Numbered from the stretch's first letter, positions 44,402-52,445 are shown. The stretch is DNA of 64,000 nucleotides from CAZNKU01 sp045541135 (GCA_045541135.1 JAZQIO010000088.1:27296-91295); one strand, 5' to 3'. Translations and numbers: made by a program. The notes: a model not told the origin generated them from the sequence alone.

Positions 44402-44460
44402 GGACAGGGGGACGGTTCTCTTGTCTACCTATTTCAGGACGGTAGAACCGTCCCCTTGTC
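44402..44460. repeat. Palindromic repeat, copy 1
   Basis: A 59-bp imperfect palindrome: GGACAGGGGGACGGTTCT on the left, AGAACCGTCCCCTTGTC on the right, with CTTGTCTACCTATTTCAGGA in between. It lies 11 bp beyond the stop of the 78-residue protein gene. The same family occurs at 45301, 45698, 46100 and 46930. Confidence 0.9.
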
Positions 44461-44471
44461 TTTTGTGTTTG

Positions 44472-44708
44472 TCAAAAACAACTAAATGTTATTACTACCT
44501 TATCAAATATATCTTCCAACTTTTCACCATCCACACAATATTTTCCAACATCATTTGGATTTTGATATATTTTTTCTGTTAAATAATTATAAAATTCCAT
44601 AACATGTATGCCTTTTTCGGAATGTGTAATAGAATAATTTTTATTAGCGTATGTAAATTCTATTTCTCCACCACGCATAATGTTATTATATAACTCAATT
44701 ATACTCAT
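44472..44708 (-). CDS. Small protein of unknown function in immunity-like island
   Basis: A 78-residue soluble protein starting MSIIELYNNIMRGGEIEF. It has no transmembrane segment and a C-terminal hydrophobic VVITFSCF. ATG at 44708 has AAGGAG eight bases upstream; an in-frame extension to 44771 lacks a site. The 3' end abuts repeat copy 1. I do not recognise a family. Size, solubility and position among Imm40- and CPCC-like genes fit an immunity protein, which is inference only. Confidence 0.65.
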   Translation of the reverse strand: MSIIELYNNIMRGGEIEFTYANKNYSITHSEKGIHVMEFYNYLTEKIYQNPNDVGKYCVDGEKLEDIFDKVVITFSCF

Positions 44709-44800
44709 AAACTTAATTCTCCTTTTACTTTGTGCAAATACTGGAGGGCAGAATATCCACCCTCCTGCCATTGGTCGTTCAGTCAGTAATTAAAACCAAT

Positions 44801-45217
44801 TTATTGCGTTGTTGTTGGATCCATAATCCATATACCTTTTGTTTGCCCTTCATTTTCAAAAAAACAATGTCTGATACCACATACACCATTGTCATCTTCG
44901 TATATTATAATTGCAGAGTTATCTTTCAAATGATAATAACATCTTATAATTCCAAACCCTGTAGTACCATTGGGTTCTCCTAAAACACCTACAATTTCCT
45001 CAATACTCATGCCTTTTTTAACAAACAAAAAGTCATCCACTTCTAAACTACGCTCAATATGCTTATAATCATTTGTAATAATTGGTATTTTCACTAATTC
45101 TTCAACTAATTCCTGTTTGTTGCTCATTGCTTCACTACTTTCCATCTCATAGTTTTTATAATACAAATTGAAACTACTTAAACAAACTACAATAAATGCA
45201 AAAAACAAAACCCTCAA
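44801..45217 (-). CDS. Membrane-anchored protein with SmpA/OmlA-like motif
   Basis: A 138-residue protein with an N-terminal hydrophobic helix (1-16) and an outer domain with MSIEEIVGVLGEPNGT near residue 70, the G-M-x-x-x-E-V-x-x-x-L-G-x-P pattern of small BamE/SmpA-like domains. I choose TTG 45217, six bases from a perfect AAGGAGG (45224-45230). The ATG at 45241 has only a weak site. No function is known. It sits in the repeat-punctuated island between the Imm40-like and the 78-residue genes. Confidence 0.65.
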   Translation of the reverse strand: MRVLFFAFIVVCLSSFNLYYKNYEMESSEAMSNKQELVEELVKIPIITNDYKHIERSLEVDDFLFVKKGMSIEEIVGVLGEPNGTTGFGIIRCYYHLKDNSAIIIYEDDNGVCGIRHCFFENEGQTKGIWIMDPTTTQ

Positions 45218-45300
45218 ATTACCCCTCCTTAGAAATGGCATAATATCCTACAAAAGATGTATAGCCAGCTTTATCTGCAGATACCATTGGATTTCCAAAA

Positions 45301-45340
45301 GGACAGGGGGACGGTCAAGACAGCAGAACCATCCCTTGTC
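45301..45340. repeat. Palindromic repeat, copy 2 (shortened variant)
   Basis: A 40-bp version: GGACAGGGGGACGGT joined to a changed centre and AGAACCATCCCTTGTC. It touches the stop codon of the Imm40-like gene (45341) with no gap. Confidence 0.85.
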
Positions 45341-45679
45341 TCATTGATTAGAAAAAACAATGCTTCCCCTTAATTTTTCATATACTACTACATAATAAAA
45401 CAAATCTCCAAATTTCAAATTATAATTCTTTACATATTCAATTGCTTGATTAAAGCTTATATTTATATTTTCTTCATAAGTTAATGCATAATTATAATTA
45501 TAATACCAATTATCATATGTGTAACTCAAATCCTTATTAATAACATCCCCACCTAAAATAAGAAATTGATTTTCGTATAACGATTTAATAACGTAAACAA
45601 TATCAGAATAATTCCACGCCAATTCCCCAGTACAAACGTTTATAGCTCTGTTTCTTATTTTTTCTTGTAAAAATTCCAA
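45341..45679 (-). CDS. Imm40-like putative immunity protein
   Basis: A 112-residue soluble protein. LAWNYSDIVYVIKSLYENQFLILGGDVI (residues 19-46; read in parts) and YDNWYYNYN near 54 match what I know of immunity protein 40 from polymorphic-toxin loci: a helix with W-N, then LGGDV, then D-N-W-Y-Y. Such proteins neutralise a partner toxin in the cytoplasm. The start is TTG at 45679, ten bases from AAGGAG. No toxin gene is in the window. Repeat copy 2 abuts the stop and copy 3 lies 18 bp upstream of the start. Confidence 0.6.
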   Translation of the reverse strand: MEFLQEKIRNRAINVCTGELAWNYSDIVYVIKSLYENQFLILGGDVINKDLSYTYDNWYYNYNYALTYEENINISFNQAIEYVKNYNLKFGDLFYYVVVYEKLRGSIVFSNQ

Positions 45680-45697
45680 TTCTAATCACTCCTTAAA

Positions 45698-45757
45698 GGA
45701 CAGGGGGGACGGTTCTCTTGTCTACCTATTTCAGGACGATAGAACCGTCCCCTTGTC
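45698..45757. repeat. Palindromic repeat, copy 3
   Basis: A 60-bp copy nearly identical to copy 1 (one extra G in the G-run and a G to A change in the right arm). It lies 3 bp beyond the stop of the CPCC gene. Confidence 0.9.
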
Positions 45758-45760
45758 TTT

Positions 45761-46024
45761 TTATCTTTTTTCCATATTCATTGGTTTTCTAACAAAATTA
45801 ATCATGTCTTTTTTTATAGCTCCAAATTCCAAAAAATTTTTTTTTGCTTCATTTAATGACACTCCATTGGAACCAAAATTTTTATCTGGGTTTAAATATT
45901 GTAAAGAGTCATCTTCCCATCCACATACCTCACATATTTCAAAAGTCCCAGGATATTCATATGGTTCAAGTGGTTTTTCTAATAAAGTGTAATAACCGCA
46001 ACATTTACATTGATATTTTTTCAT
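45761..46024 (-). CDS. CPCC-family cysteine-rich protein
   Basis: An 87-residue soluble protein starting MKKYQCKCCGYYTL, with a second pair FEICEVCGWEDD near residue 29. The four cysteines make a zinc-ribbon-like CxCC...CxxC module, followed by NGVSLNEAKKNFLEFG, the usual end of CPCC-family proteins. The family is frequent among small orphan genes near toxin-immunity loci, so an immunity role is possible but unproven. The ATG follows GGCGAGG. Copy 3 of the repeat lies directly after the stop. Confidence 0.8.
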   Translation of the reverse strand: MKKYQCKCCGYYTLLEKPLEPYEYPGTFEICEVCGWEDDSLQYLNPDKNFGSNGVSLNEAKKNFLEFGAIKKDMINFVRKPMNMEKR

Positions 46025-46099
46025 AAACCTCGCCTCTATTTATCTGTTGAATCCAATAATCCATACCATTAGTTGGTTTAAAATATGTTGATATTGCAA

Positions 46100-46197
46100 G
46101 GACAGGGGGGACGGTTCTCTTGTCTACCTATTTCAGGACGATAAAACCGTCCCCAAAGTGTCTCACTTTATTGGGTCACCTCAATCCGTCCCCTGTG
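46100..46197. repeat. Palindromic repeat, copy 4 (composite)
   Basis: 46100-46155 is a copy of the family (left arm GGACAGGGGGGACGGTT, right arm AACCGTCCCC). A second segment is fused to it, with AAAGTG and CACTTT (46155-46170), TTGGGTCACCTCAAT and a new CCGTCCCCTGTG end (46186-46197). The total is a two-module element, 12 bp beyond the stop at 46210. Confidence 0.85.
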
Positions 46198-46209
46198 TTT
46201 TGTTATTGA

Positions 46210-46881
46210 TTACGGCATCAATAATTTTTTATCTTTTTCTAATAAAAGTGCTAGAAATCCATCTTGTTCATAAGTCATTTCGTCAATTTTCTTTTTTTCT
46301 ATTTTTGATATTACACCATTTTTATTACAATGTACTTTAACTTTGTACCCATCGGAGGTATAATGCGTTGTGTATTTTTCTATATTAACCATTCCAAGTT
46401 CAAACATACCATACTCGCCATAAGGATCTATAGACTTAACATCATCAAAGGTGTTTTTACCTATATTAAGGCTATCGAAATCTGACAAAGCAACCCTTTG
46501 TCCCAAGTAAAATAGCGAAAATGGATCAATTTCGTTATTCTCAAAAGAATAAAAACAAAATGCATACTGACCATCATCAGACTTATATACAAAATATGCA
46601 TATTTGCCATCTTCGGATAATCTGACACATTCCGGTGGCATTTTTTCTAAAACCTCATTTACATAATACGGCATATTCATCAAATCATCAGGAGAATATA
46701 TTGTCCATATAACATCATCCGCATTTACTTCATTATTAATCATACTCAATATTTTTTTATCCATTTCACTTTCATAAATATCAACCTTCGTATTTTTAGT
46801 TGATTTATCACAACCACAGAAAAGAATAATTAACAAAGTCAATACTATTAAAAATATATATTTTGAGTATAAGATTCTCAC
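46210..46881 (-). CDS. Lipoprotein of unknown function
   Basis: A 223-residue protein with a signal helix and lipobox LFCGC at about residues 18-22, so it is lipid-anchored. The mature part has a beta-rich region with LSEDGKYAYFVYKSDDGQYAF near 90 and a C-terminal SmpA-like part (LNIGKNTFDDVKSIDP near 140). I choose GTG at 46881, behind GAGAGGTG; TTG at 46899 would extend it by six residues without a site. Probably the promoter-proximal gene of the island. Copy 4 of the repeat lies after its stop and copy 5 about 50 bp upstream. Confidence 0.7.
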   Translation of the reverse strand: MRILYSKYIFLIVLTLLIILFCGCDKSTKNTKVDIYESEMDKKILSMINNEVNADDVIWTIYSPDDLMNMPYYVNEVLEKMPPECVRLSEDGKYAYFVYKSDDGQYAFCFYSFENNEIDPFSLFYLGQRVALSDFDSLNIGKNTFDDVKSIDPYGEYGMFELGMVNIEKYTTHYTSDGYKVKVHCNKNGVISKIEKKKIDEMTYEQDGFLALLLEKDKKLLMP

Positions 46882-46929
46882 ATTGCACACCTCTCTCAAT
46901 AAATTTTTAATCTGTTATAGCCATATAAA

Positions 46930-46988
46930 GGACAGGGGGACGGTTCTCTTGTCTACCGATTTCAGGACGATAGAACCGTCCCCTTGTC
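46930..46988. repeat. Palindromic repeat, copy 5
   Basis: A 59-bp copy like copy 1, with CTACCGATTTCAGGACGATAG in the centre. It lies between the island and gapA, upstream of the lipoprotein gene. Confidence 0.9.
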
Positions 46989-47105
46989 TTAAGTAACTGT
47001 GACAAAGATACAAACCATTGGAAACATCTCATTATGCAAACGATAAAATATATAATATATAATGTTACATATTTATTATATCATACCCAAAGTTTTTTTG
47101 TAAAC

Positions 47106-47134
47106 AAAAAAAGTGCACCCCGAAAGGGATGCAC
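47106..47134 (-). terminator. Terminator of gapA
   Basis: GTGCACCCC (47113-47121) and GGGATGCAC (47126-47134) with a GAAA loop. On the minus strand the stem is complete (one U-G pair) and is followed by seven T. Confidence 0.85.
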
Positions 47135-47149
47135 CGTTTGAAACTTAAA

Positions 47150-48166
47150 TTAGTTAAGTTCAGCGAAGTATTTGATTGTTCTAACCATCTGGCTTGTGTA
47201 TGAGTTTTCGTTATCATACCAAGAAACAACCTGTACCTGTGTGTAGTCTGTGCCTTCGATAGGTGATACCATTGTCTGAGTAGCATCAAACAATGAACCG
47301 TATTTCATACCGATAACGTCTGAAGAAACAAGTTCTTCTTCTGTGTAACCGTATGATTCTGTAGCAGCAGCCTTCATAGCAGCGTTGATTTCATCAACTG
47401 TAACCTTACCCTTAACAACTGCAACAAGAATTGTTGTAGAACCTGTAGGTGTAGGTACACGCTGAGCTGAACCGATAAGCTTACCGTTAAGTTCAGGAAT
47501 AACAAGACCGATAGCCTTTGCAGCACCTGTTGAGTTAGGAACAATGTTTACTGCAGCAGCACGTGATCTTCTAAGGTCACCCTTACGCTGTGGACCGTCA
47601 AGAGTCATCTGGTCGCCTGTGTAAGCGTGGATTGTGCTCATGATACCGCTTTCGATAGGAGCAAGATCGTTAAGAGCTTTAGCCATTGGAGCCAAGCAGT
47701 TTGTTGTACATGAAGCAGCAGAAATAACTGTATCGTCAGCCTTTAGTGTTTCATGGTTAACATTGTAAACGATTGTAGGAAGATCGTTACCTGCAGGAGC
47801 AGAAATAACTACCTTCTTAGCACCGGCTTCGATATGAGCTGAAGCCTTTTCCTTAGATGTGTAGAAACCTGTGCATTCCAAAACAACGTCAACACCGATT
47901 TCGCCCCAAGGAAGATCTTTAGCATCTTTTTCAGCATAGATCTTGATTGTCTTACCGTCAACTGTGATTGAATCTTCACCGGCTGAAACAGTATCACCAA
48001 GAGCATATCTGCCTTGAGATGAGTCATACTTTAGTAGGTGAGCAAGCATCTTAGGGCTTGTCAAGTCGTTGATAGCAACAACTTCATAACCTTCTGCACC
48101 GAACATCTGACGGAAAGCCAAACGACCGATACGACCAAAACCATTAATTGCAACTTTTACTGCCAT
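47150..48166 (-). CDS. gap: Type I glyceraldehyde-3-phosphate dehydrogenase
   Basis: A 338-residue glycolytic enzyme that makes 1,3-bisphosphoglycerate from glyceraldehyde-3-phosphate with NAD+. The N-terminus VKVAINGFGRIGRLAFRQ is the dinucleotide fold. The catalytic cysteine is in SAASCTTNCLAPMAK near residue 153 and the phosphate-site arginine is in NIVPNSTGAAKAIG near 210. The C-terminus VSWYDNENSY is standard. ATG follows AGGAGG. It has its own promoter and terminator, so it is monocistronic; no pgk or tpi follows. Confidence 0.97.
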   Translation of the reverse strand: MAVKVAINGFGRIGRLAFRQMFGAEGYEVVAINDLTSPKMLAHLLKYDSSQGRYALGDTVSAGEDSITVDGKTIKIYAEKDAKDLPWGEIGVDVVLECTGFYTSKEKASAHIEAGAKKVVISAPAGNDLPTIVYNVNHETLKADDTVISAASCTTNCLAPMAKALNDLAPIESGIMSTIHAYTGDQMTLDGPQRKGDLRRSRAAAVNIVPNSTGAAKAIGLVIPELNGKLIGSAQRVPTPTGSTTILVAVVKGKVTVDEINAAMKAAATESYGYTEEELVSSDVIGMKYGSLFDATQTMVSPIEGTDYTQVQVVSWYDNENSYTSQMVRTIKYFAELN

Positions 48167-48221
48167 TTTTAGTTTCCTCCTAAAAAAATAATTTATATTG
48201 TTATAAAATTAACTAATATAT

Positions 48222-48250
48222 ATAATATAACATTTTTCAAAATTTTACAA
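48222..48250 (-). promoter_or_regulatory. Promoter of gap
   Basis: Minus-strand TTGTAA (48250-48245) and TATTAT (48227-48222), 17-bp spacer, about 55 bases upstream of the ATG in very AT-rich DNA. Confidence 0.5.
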
Positions 48251-48325
48251 GTGTTTTTTTAAAATTTATCAAATTATCCTATGTATATGGTATATTGAAT
48301 GTAAAATTTAGCTATTTTTATCATT

Positions 48326-50356
48326 TTAGCTGTTTTTACGCAGAAATTTCAGCACATCAATTTTCTGTCCTTCCATACTGTTTGGACTTCCGAATGCTTC
48401 ATTCCACAAGTCAAGTGCCTCCACAAGTTCTTCCGGTATTACTGCATAGTCGGAATTTTCAATATAATCAAGAAGAAAATGTATGGATTTTCTAAGATGC
48501 CATCTGTACATATTTACGCTTGCACAGTTTTTACAAAAATCCGTAACTATACCTGCGGTATGGAATGCTATTGCCTCCTTGCTTCTTGACGTTGGTGGGA
48601 TAAACCTTCCGTTTGCACGCTGTTTTTTCATAATTTCCGCAAACTGAATTTCTCTGACAGAATGAATCATAGTCTTTTCGGCGTTATTAAGCGAAGGCTC
48701 GTACCAGTCTGAGGAAATCTGAAAGCCCTTATCTACATCACATTCAAAATTGTACCAGCCTGTTTTATCTGAAATTTTAAGCATTGTATATTTGCTGTGA
48801 ACGGAATATTCTACCGAGCGGTTTATAACAGCCTGTTTTAACATATACTTATTCTGTTCGTCTGCATATGCAAGTTCTGACAAAAGATTGTTTATACTTT
48901 CATAACCGAAGCGGTATTCCACTTCCCTGCCGCCTTCAATAATCTGTTCAATACGTACAGAGGTTACAGTTTCTCTTCCTCCTACAGTACCCTTTATAAA
49001 AATTTCACTTGGCGGTGTATCTATAAACTTGAACATTATATTTATTTTTTCGCCGCAATGAATTTTATTAAATGACCTTGGTGTAACTTCGGAAACAGAG
49101 CTGTCAAAGCGTACAACCGCATTATCAAGAGACGGTGAAACAATAACATTGAAAGCCTTTACAATTGTATCGTCTATTCTTTCGGTATGACCTATAAGGC
49201 GTGTTTTACCGCCTGTTACCGCAGAAAGCTCGTTTAAAAATTCCTGGTTAAGTGCCATATCAAAGCCAAAGTTGTAAAAACGTATTCCGCTATGCTCCAT
49301 TGCATAGTTTAAAATACTTGAATTTCCGCCTATTCTGCCGTCGGATATAAATATTGCAACAGCTTCCTTTGTCATATCATATATTTCCTTAAGAGGACGG
49401 AAAAATTCCGGCACACCCTGCTGAACATATGATGTTATCCACTTTGTTGCGGCACGTAAGGTATCGTCATTTAACGGTACATATTCATATGCAAAAAAAG
49501 TGTTTTCGGACTGAGTAAATGCTATATTGAATCTGTCTCCGTCTTTAAGGGCACGTATGCACAAGTTAAGAGCATTTTTAACCTGCTGTATTTTACGTGT
49601 GTTCATATCTGCAGAAACGTCTACTATAAACATATAGTCTCTTGGTGTATCCTCAAACAAATTAAGCTCCGGAACAAATGAACAGTTTATATAATTTTCG
49701 TACTTTATAAATTTAGGCTTGTACATTGCAACTGAAAATACGTCTAAAACAATATCCTTATCAGTTTGCACATTATCCTTTAAAAACACTTCAACACAGT
49801 TTTCACCGTATGCCGCCAAAATTTCATGTGTTGGGGAAACAACATTTTTAATATTGAAATTTTTACAGTTTACGTGAAGGTTTATGTTGTAATTTACCTC
49901 TTCAAAAAGACTTTCAAGACCTATCTGACTGCCAAAGTACATAAAACGGGGAGCAATGCCCGTAGGTATAACTATACGTGTACGTTCGTTATCGGAATCA
50001 AGATGTCTTACATATTGAATATCTATAACCACAACGTCTTCGGCATACACTTCTCCAAGTGATACCTCCAGACCGTTGGCGTGGTAGTGTGAAAAATATG
50101 AAGCTGATTCTGCCGATGTATTTTTAGGCATTATCTGTGAGGTAAACTGTCTGTCATTTACGGATGCTGAAAAAGATACCATCTGCATTGTGTCGGTTAT
50201 GGGAAAAACAAATTTTATTTCTTCTGTCTTTACCTGTGTACAAACATATGTGTGCACAAGACGAAACAAGCCAAAATCGCCCGTTACATCGGCACTGCAA
50301 TCTATTTTTTCGGGTATCAGCACATTTCCCGTATTGTCCAAAAGACCGTATGACAT
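48326..50356 (-). CDS. VIT and von Willebrand factor A domain protein
   Basis: A 676-residue protein without a clear signal peptide. Residues about 1-150 form a VIT (inter-alpha-trypsin inhibitor) domain with beta strands such as FVFPITDTMQMVSFSASVNDR. Residues about 230-400 form a VWA domain starting YMFIVDVSADMNTRKIQQVK; the metal site DxSxS is degenerate here (D-V-S-A-D). A helical C-terminal region of about 200 residues follows. Bacterial VIT-VWA proteins are usually adhesion or complex-assembly factors. ATG follows GGGAGG. Divergent from a soluble histidine kinase and sharing its promoter region. Confidence 0.82.
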   Translation of the reverse strand: MSYGLLDNTGNVLIPEKIDCSADVTGDFGLFRLVHTYVCTQVKTEEIKFVFPITDTMQMVSFSASVNDRQFTSQIMPKNTSAESASYFSHYHANGLEVSLGEVYAEDVVVIDIQYVRHLDSDNERTRIVIPTGIAPRFMYFGSQIGLESLFEEVNYNINLHVNCKNFNIKNVVSPTHEILAAYGENCVEVFLKDNVQTDKDIVLDVFSVAMYKPKFIKYENYINCSFVPELNLFEDTPRDYMFIVDVSADMNTRKIQQVKNALNLCIRALKDGDRFNIAFTQSENTFFAYEYVPLNDDTLRAATKWITSYVQQGVPEFFRPLKEIYDMTKEAVAIFISDGRIGGNSSILNYAMEHSGIRFYNFGFDMALNQEFLNELSAVTGGKTRLIGHTERIDDTIVKAFNVIVSPSLDNAVVRFDSSVSEVTPRSFNKIHCGEKINIMFKFIDTPPSEIFIKGTVGGRETVTSVRIEQIIEGGREVEYRFGYESINNLLSELAYADEQNKYMLKQAVINRSVEYSVHSKYTMLKISDKTGWYNFECDVDKGFQISSDWYEPSLNNAEKTMIHSVREIQFAEIMKKQRANGRFIPPTSRSKEAIAFHTAGIVTDFCKNCASVNMYRWHLRKSIHFLLDYIENSDYAVIPEELVEALDLWNEAFGSPNSMEGQKIDVLKFLRKNS

Positions 50357-50403
50357 TCAAAAACCTCCCTTCATATATTATCCTTATTTTGCGTACTATT
50401 TTA

Positions 50404-50432
50404 ATTATACTAAAAACTGTTGCAAATTTCAA
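50404..50432 (-). promoter_or_regulatory. Promoter of the VIT/VWA gene
   Basis: Minus-strand TTGAAA (50432-50427) and TATAAT (50409-50404), 17-bp spacer. Confidence 0.6.
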
Positions 50433-50448
50433 CAAAAAATGATAAAAT
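50420..50448 (+). promoter_or_regulatory. Promoter of the histidine kinase gene
   Basis: TTGCAA (50420-50425) and TAAAAT (50443-50448), 17-bp spacer, ending about 10 bases before the AAAAGGAG site. It overlaps the opposite promoter at 50404-50432. Confidence 0.5.
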
Positions 50449-50471
50449 ATCTGAAAAGGAGAAGTTTATAT

Positions 50472-51260
50472 ATGTCAAATCAAAATAAAGATAATGAAAT
50501 TTTAAAAAATATTGCTGCAATATCTCACGAATTACAGACGCCTATTAATCTTATAAACGCAACCGCAAAGCTTGTAAGCTATAAAAACAAGCACAATGAA
50601 GAAATAAGACGCTATACAAGAAACATTGCAAACAACTGCAACAAGCTTACAATGATTTTAAGCAATATTCTTGATATTAATATGCTTACACACCACAAGT
50701 TTGAGATTGTGAATTTAAGACAGTTTTTTGATGCTGTATACTACACCGTAAGACCTTATATGAGAAGTCTGAACGTGCAGATGAAGCTTGAGTTTAAAAC
50801 GGAAATTGAATATGCATATTTTCCACCTGTTACAATGGAAAGGATAATTTTAAACCTTATTACAAATGCAGCAAAATATAACAACAAAGAGAAAAAAACA
50901 ATCCGTTTTCGCATAAGCGACAAAGACGGTAATATTATTTTTTCAATTAAGGATAACGGCATTGGTATTGCTCCTGAAAATATTGAAAAGGTAACAGAGC
51001 TTTTTTACAGAGTTGATAAAAGTGCGTCAACCGGTGTTGGAATCGGACTTTCGTTGGTTAAAGAGTATGTTCAAAATATTAACGGTACACTTACAATAAA
51101 AAGTAAATTAGAAAAGGGAACGGATGTAAGCGTATCCATTCCCTGCAACATAGATTTTGAAACATTTGATTCTTCCGAGGCAAACTATTTTCATTATCCG
51201 GAAAAACCAACATATGATATTGAATTTTCACAGTTTTACGACGATGATTACATATTGTAA
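50472..51260 (+). CDS. Soluble sensor histidine kinase without sensor domain
   Basis: A 262-residue protein with only the kinase core. The HisKA box is AAISHELQTPINLINA near residues 17-32. The N box is ILNLITNAAKYNNKEKK near 126. G1 DNGIGI is near 162 and G2 GVGIGLSLVKEYV near 185. No transmembrane helix or PAS domain is present. ATG at 50472 has AAAAGGAG eight bases upstream; a longer in-frame extension antisense to the VIT/VWA start is rejected. No response regulator gene is adjacent. It is divergent from the VIT/VWA gene. Confidence 0.88.
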   Translation: MSNQNKDNEILKNIAAISHELQTPINLINATAKLVSYKNKHNEEIRRYTRNIANNCNKLTMILSNILDINMLTHHKFEIVNLRQFFDAVYYTVRPYMRSLNVQMKLEFKTEIEYAYFPPVTMERIILNLITNAAKYNNKEKKTIRFRISDKDGNIIFSIKDNGIGIAPENIEKVTELFYRVDKSASTGVGIGLSLVKEYVQNINGTLTIKSKLEKGTDVSVSIPCNIDFETFDSSEANYFHYPEKPTYDIEFSQFYDDDYIL

Positions 51261-51985
51261 ATTTTCAACACCTCGTCAGTATATGAGCCATCTTTGTTAT
51301 AAATAACAAGGGGTGGCTCTGTTTTTATATACGGCTTTGCACACTTACGTCCTTCCACCATTACCATAACCGGTGGCTTCAGGGCATCTGAATGCACGTA
51401 ACGTATACGTTTAGGCTCAAGCTTAAGAGTACGCATTTCAAACATTATGTCTGCAAGACGTTCAGGACGGTGAATCATAAAAAAACGTCCCATAGGCTTT
51501 AAAATACGTGACGCTGTGCTTATTACATCGTGCAATGTACAACAAACCTCGTGGCGTGATATTTTAAGCTTATCCCCGGGATTTACCAACCCTGTATCCG
51601 CCATTTTGTACGGAGGATTACAAGTAACTGCATTGTACTGCTGTGAGGTTTTAAAACCTACAAGATCGGCATTTATTATATTTATTTTATTCTCAAGTCC
51701 GTTAAGCTGTATGCTTCTTTGTGCCATTTCGGCAACTTCCGCCTGAATTTCAAGAGCATCTATTTGTGAAGCCTCGGTTTTTGCCGCAAGCAAAAGCGGA
51801 ATAATACCCGTACCCGTACCAAGGTCCATAACGGTATCTCCCTGCTTTATATCAGCAAAGCCTGACAGCAAAACAGCGTCTATACCAAAGCAAAACCATT
51901 CGGGATTCTGAATTATTTTAAGATCTCTGCCATCGGGCAGTTTTCGTTGAAGGTCATCTATTCTTTCATTATTTTTCAAGTCCAT
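51248..51985 (-). CDS. tRNA1(Val) (adenine(37)-N6)-methyltransferase-like protein (TrmN6/YfiC family)
   Basis: A 245-residue N6-adenine methyltransferase. It has FCFGIDAVLLSGF near residue 32, motif I VMDLGTGTGIIPLLLA near 53 and the NPPY catalytic tetrad in AVTCNPPYKMAD near 123, all features of the YfiC/YabB family. By family it methylates a tRNA adenine. ATG at 51985 follows TAGGGGT. It converges with the histidine kinase gene and overlaps its end by 13 bp. It is last of a minus-strand cluster after the S1 protein. Confidence 0.88.
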   Translation of the reverse strand: MDLKNNERIDDLQRKLPDGRDLKIIQNPEWFCFGIDAVLLSGFADIKQGDTVMDLGTGTGIIPLLLAAKTEASQIDALEIQAEVAEMAQRSIQLNGLENKINIINADLVGFKTSQQYNAVTCNPPYKMADTGLVNPGDKLKISRHEVCCTLHDVISTASRILKPMGRFFMIHRPERLADIMFEMRTLKLEPKRIRYVHSDALKPPVMVMVEGRKCAKPYIKTEPPLVIYNKDGSYTDEVLKIYNM

Positions 51986-52002
51986 AAAAATACCCCTAAA
52001 AA

Positions 52003-52030
52003 AGAGCAAACATCAAAAAATGTTTGCTCT
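52003..52030 (-). terminator. Terminator after the S1-domain gene
   Basis: AGAGCAAACAT (52003-52013) and ATGTTTGCTCT (52020-52030), 11 perfect pairs, T-run on the minus strand. It lies between the S1 gene and the methyltransferase start, so the latter may depend on read-through. Confidence 0.8.
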
Positions 52031-52040
52031 GAAATATCAG

Positions 52041-52445
52041 TTATCTTTTATAACCACCACTACGTTTATTATCCATATTACGCTTTATTGCAGACATTTT
52101 TTCTTCACTGTCCTGCATAAACTGCTTCATTTTTTCCTCAAAGGACATATCTGCACTGCTTCCTCCAAATGAAACCTGAGCCGGAACCTTTGCCTGCTTT
52201 TTCTGTTCTTCTTCAAGTGCTTTTTTTATAGAAAGGCTCACCTTACCGTTGTCATCAACAGATAAAATTTTAACCTTTACTTCATCGCCTTCTTTAAGAA
52301 ATTCTTTAATATCCTTAACAAAAGACAACGCAACCTCAGAAATATGTACCAAGCCGGTTTTTCCGCCTTCCATCTGAACGAAGGCACCAAAATTTGTTAT
52401 ACCGGTAACCTTACCGTTTACTGTCTTACCAACTTCAAGCTGCAT
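52041..52445 (-). CDS. S1 RNA-binding domain protein (YabR/GSP13-like)
   Basis: A 134-residue protein with one S1 domain at residues 1-75: VGKTVNGKVTGITNFGAFV, then LVHISEVA and KVKILSVDDNGKVSLSIKKA. A basic, glutamine-rich tail follows. In bacilli the equivalent gene (yabR) is next to divIC, as here. Likely a ribosome or mRNA-associated factor. ATG follows AGGAGG. Confidence 0.92.
   Translation of the reverse strand: MQLEVGKTVNGKVTGITNFGAFVQMEGGKTGLVHISEVALSFVKDIKEFLKEGDEVKVKILSVDDNGKVSLSIKKALEEEQKKQAKVPAQVSFGGSSADMSFEEKMKQFMQDSEEKMSAIKRNMDNKRSGGYKR

Noticed and set aside
44402..46988. The repeated palindromes as a CRISPR array
   Set aside because: Copies are 59-98 bp, hundreds of bases apart with genes between, and imperfect palindromes. 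There are no equal-length spacers and no cas genes.
50190..50471. N-terminal extension of the histidine kinase
   Set aside because: The extra 94 codons are antisense to the VIT/VWA gene start and read as low-information sequence. ATG at 50472 has an ideal ribosome site and the promoter lies inside the extension.
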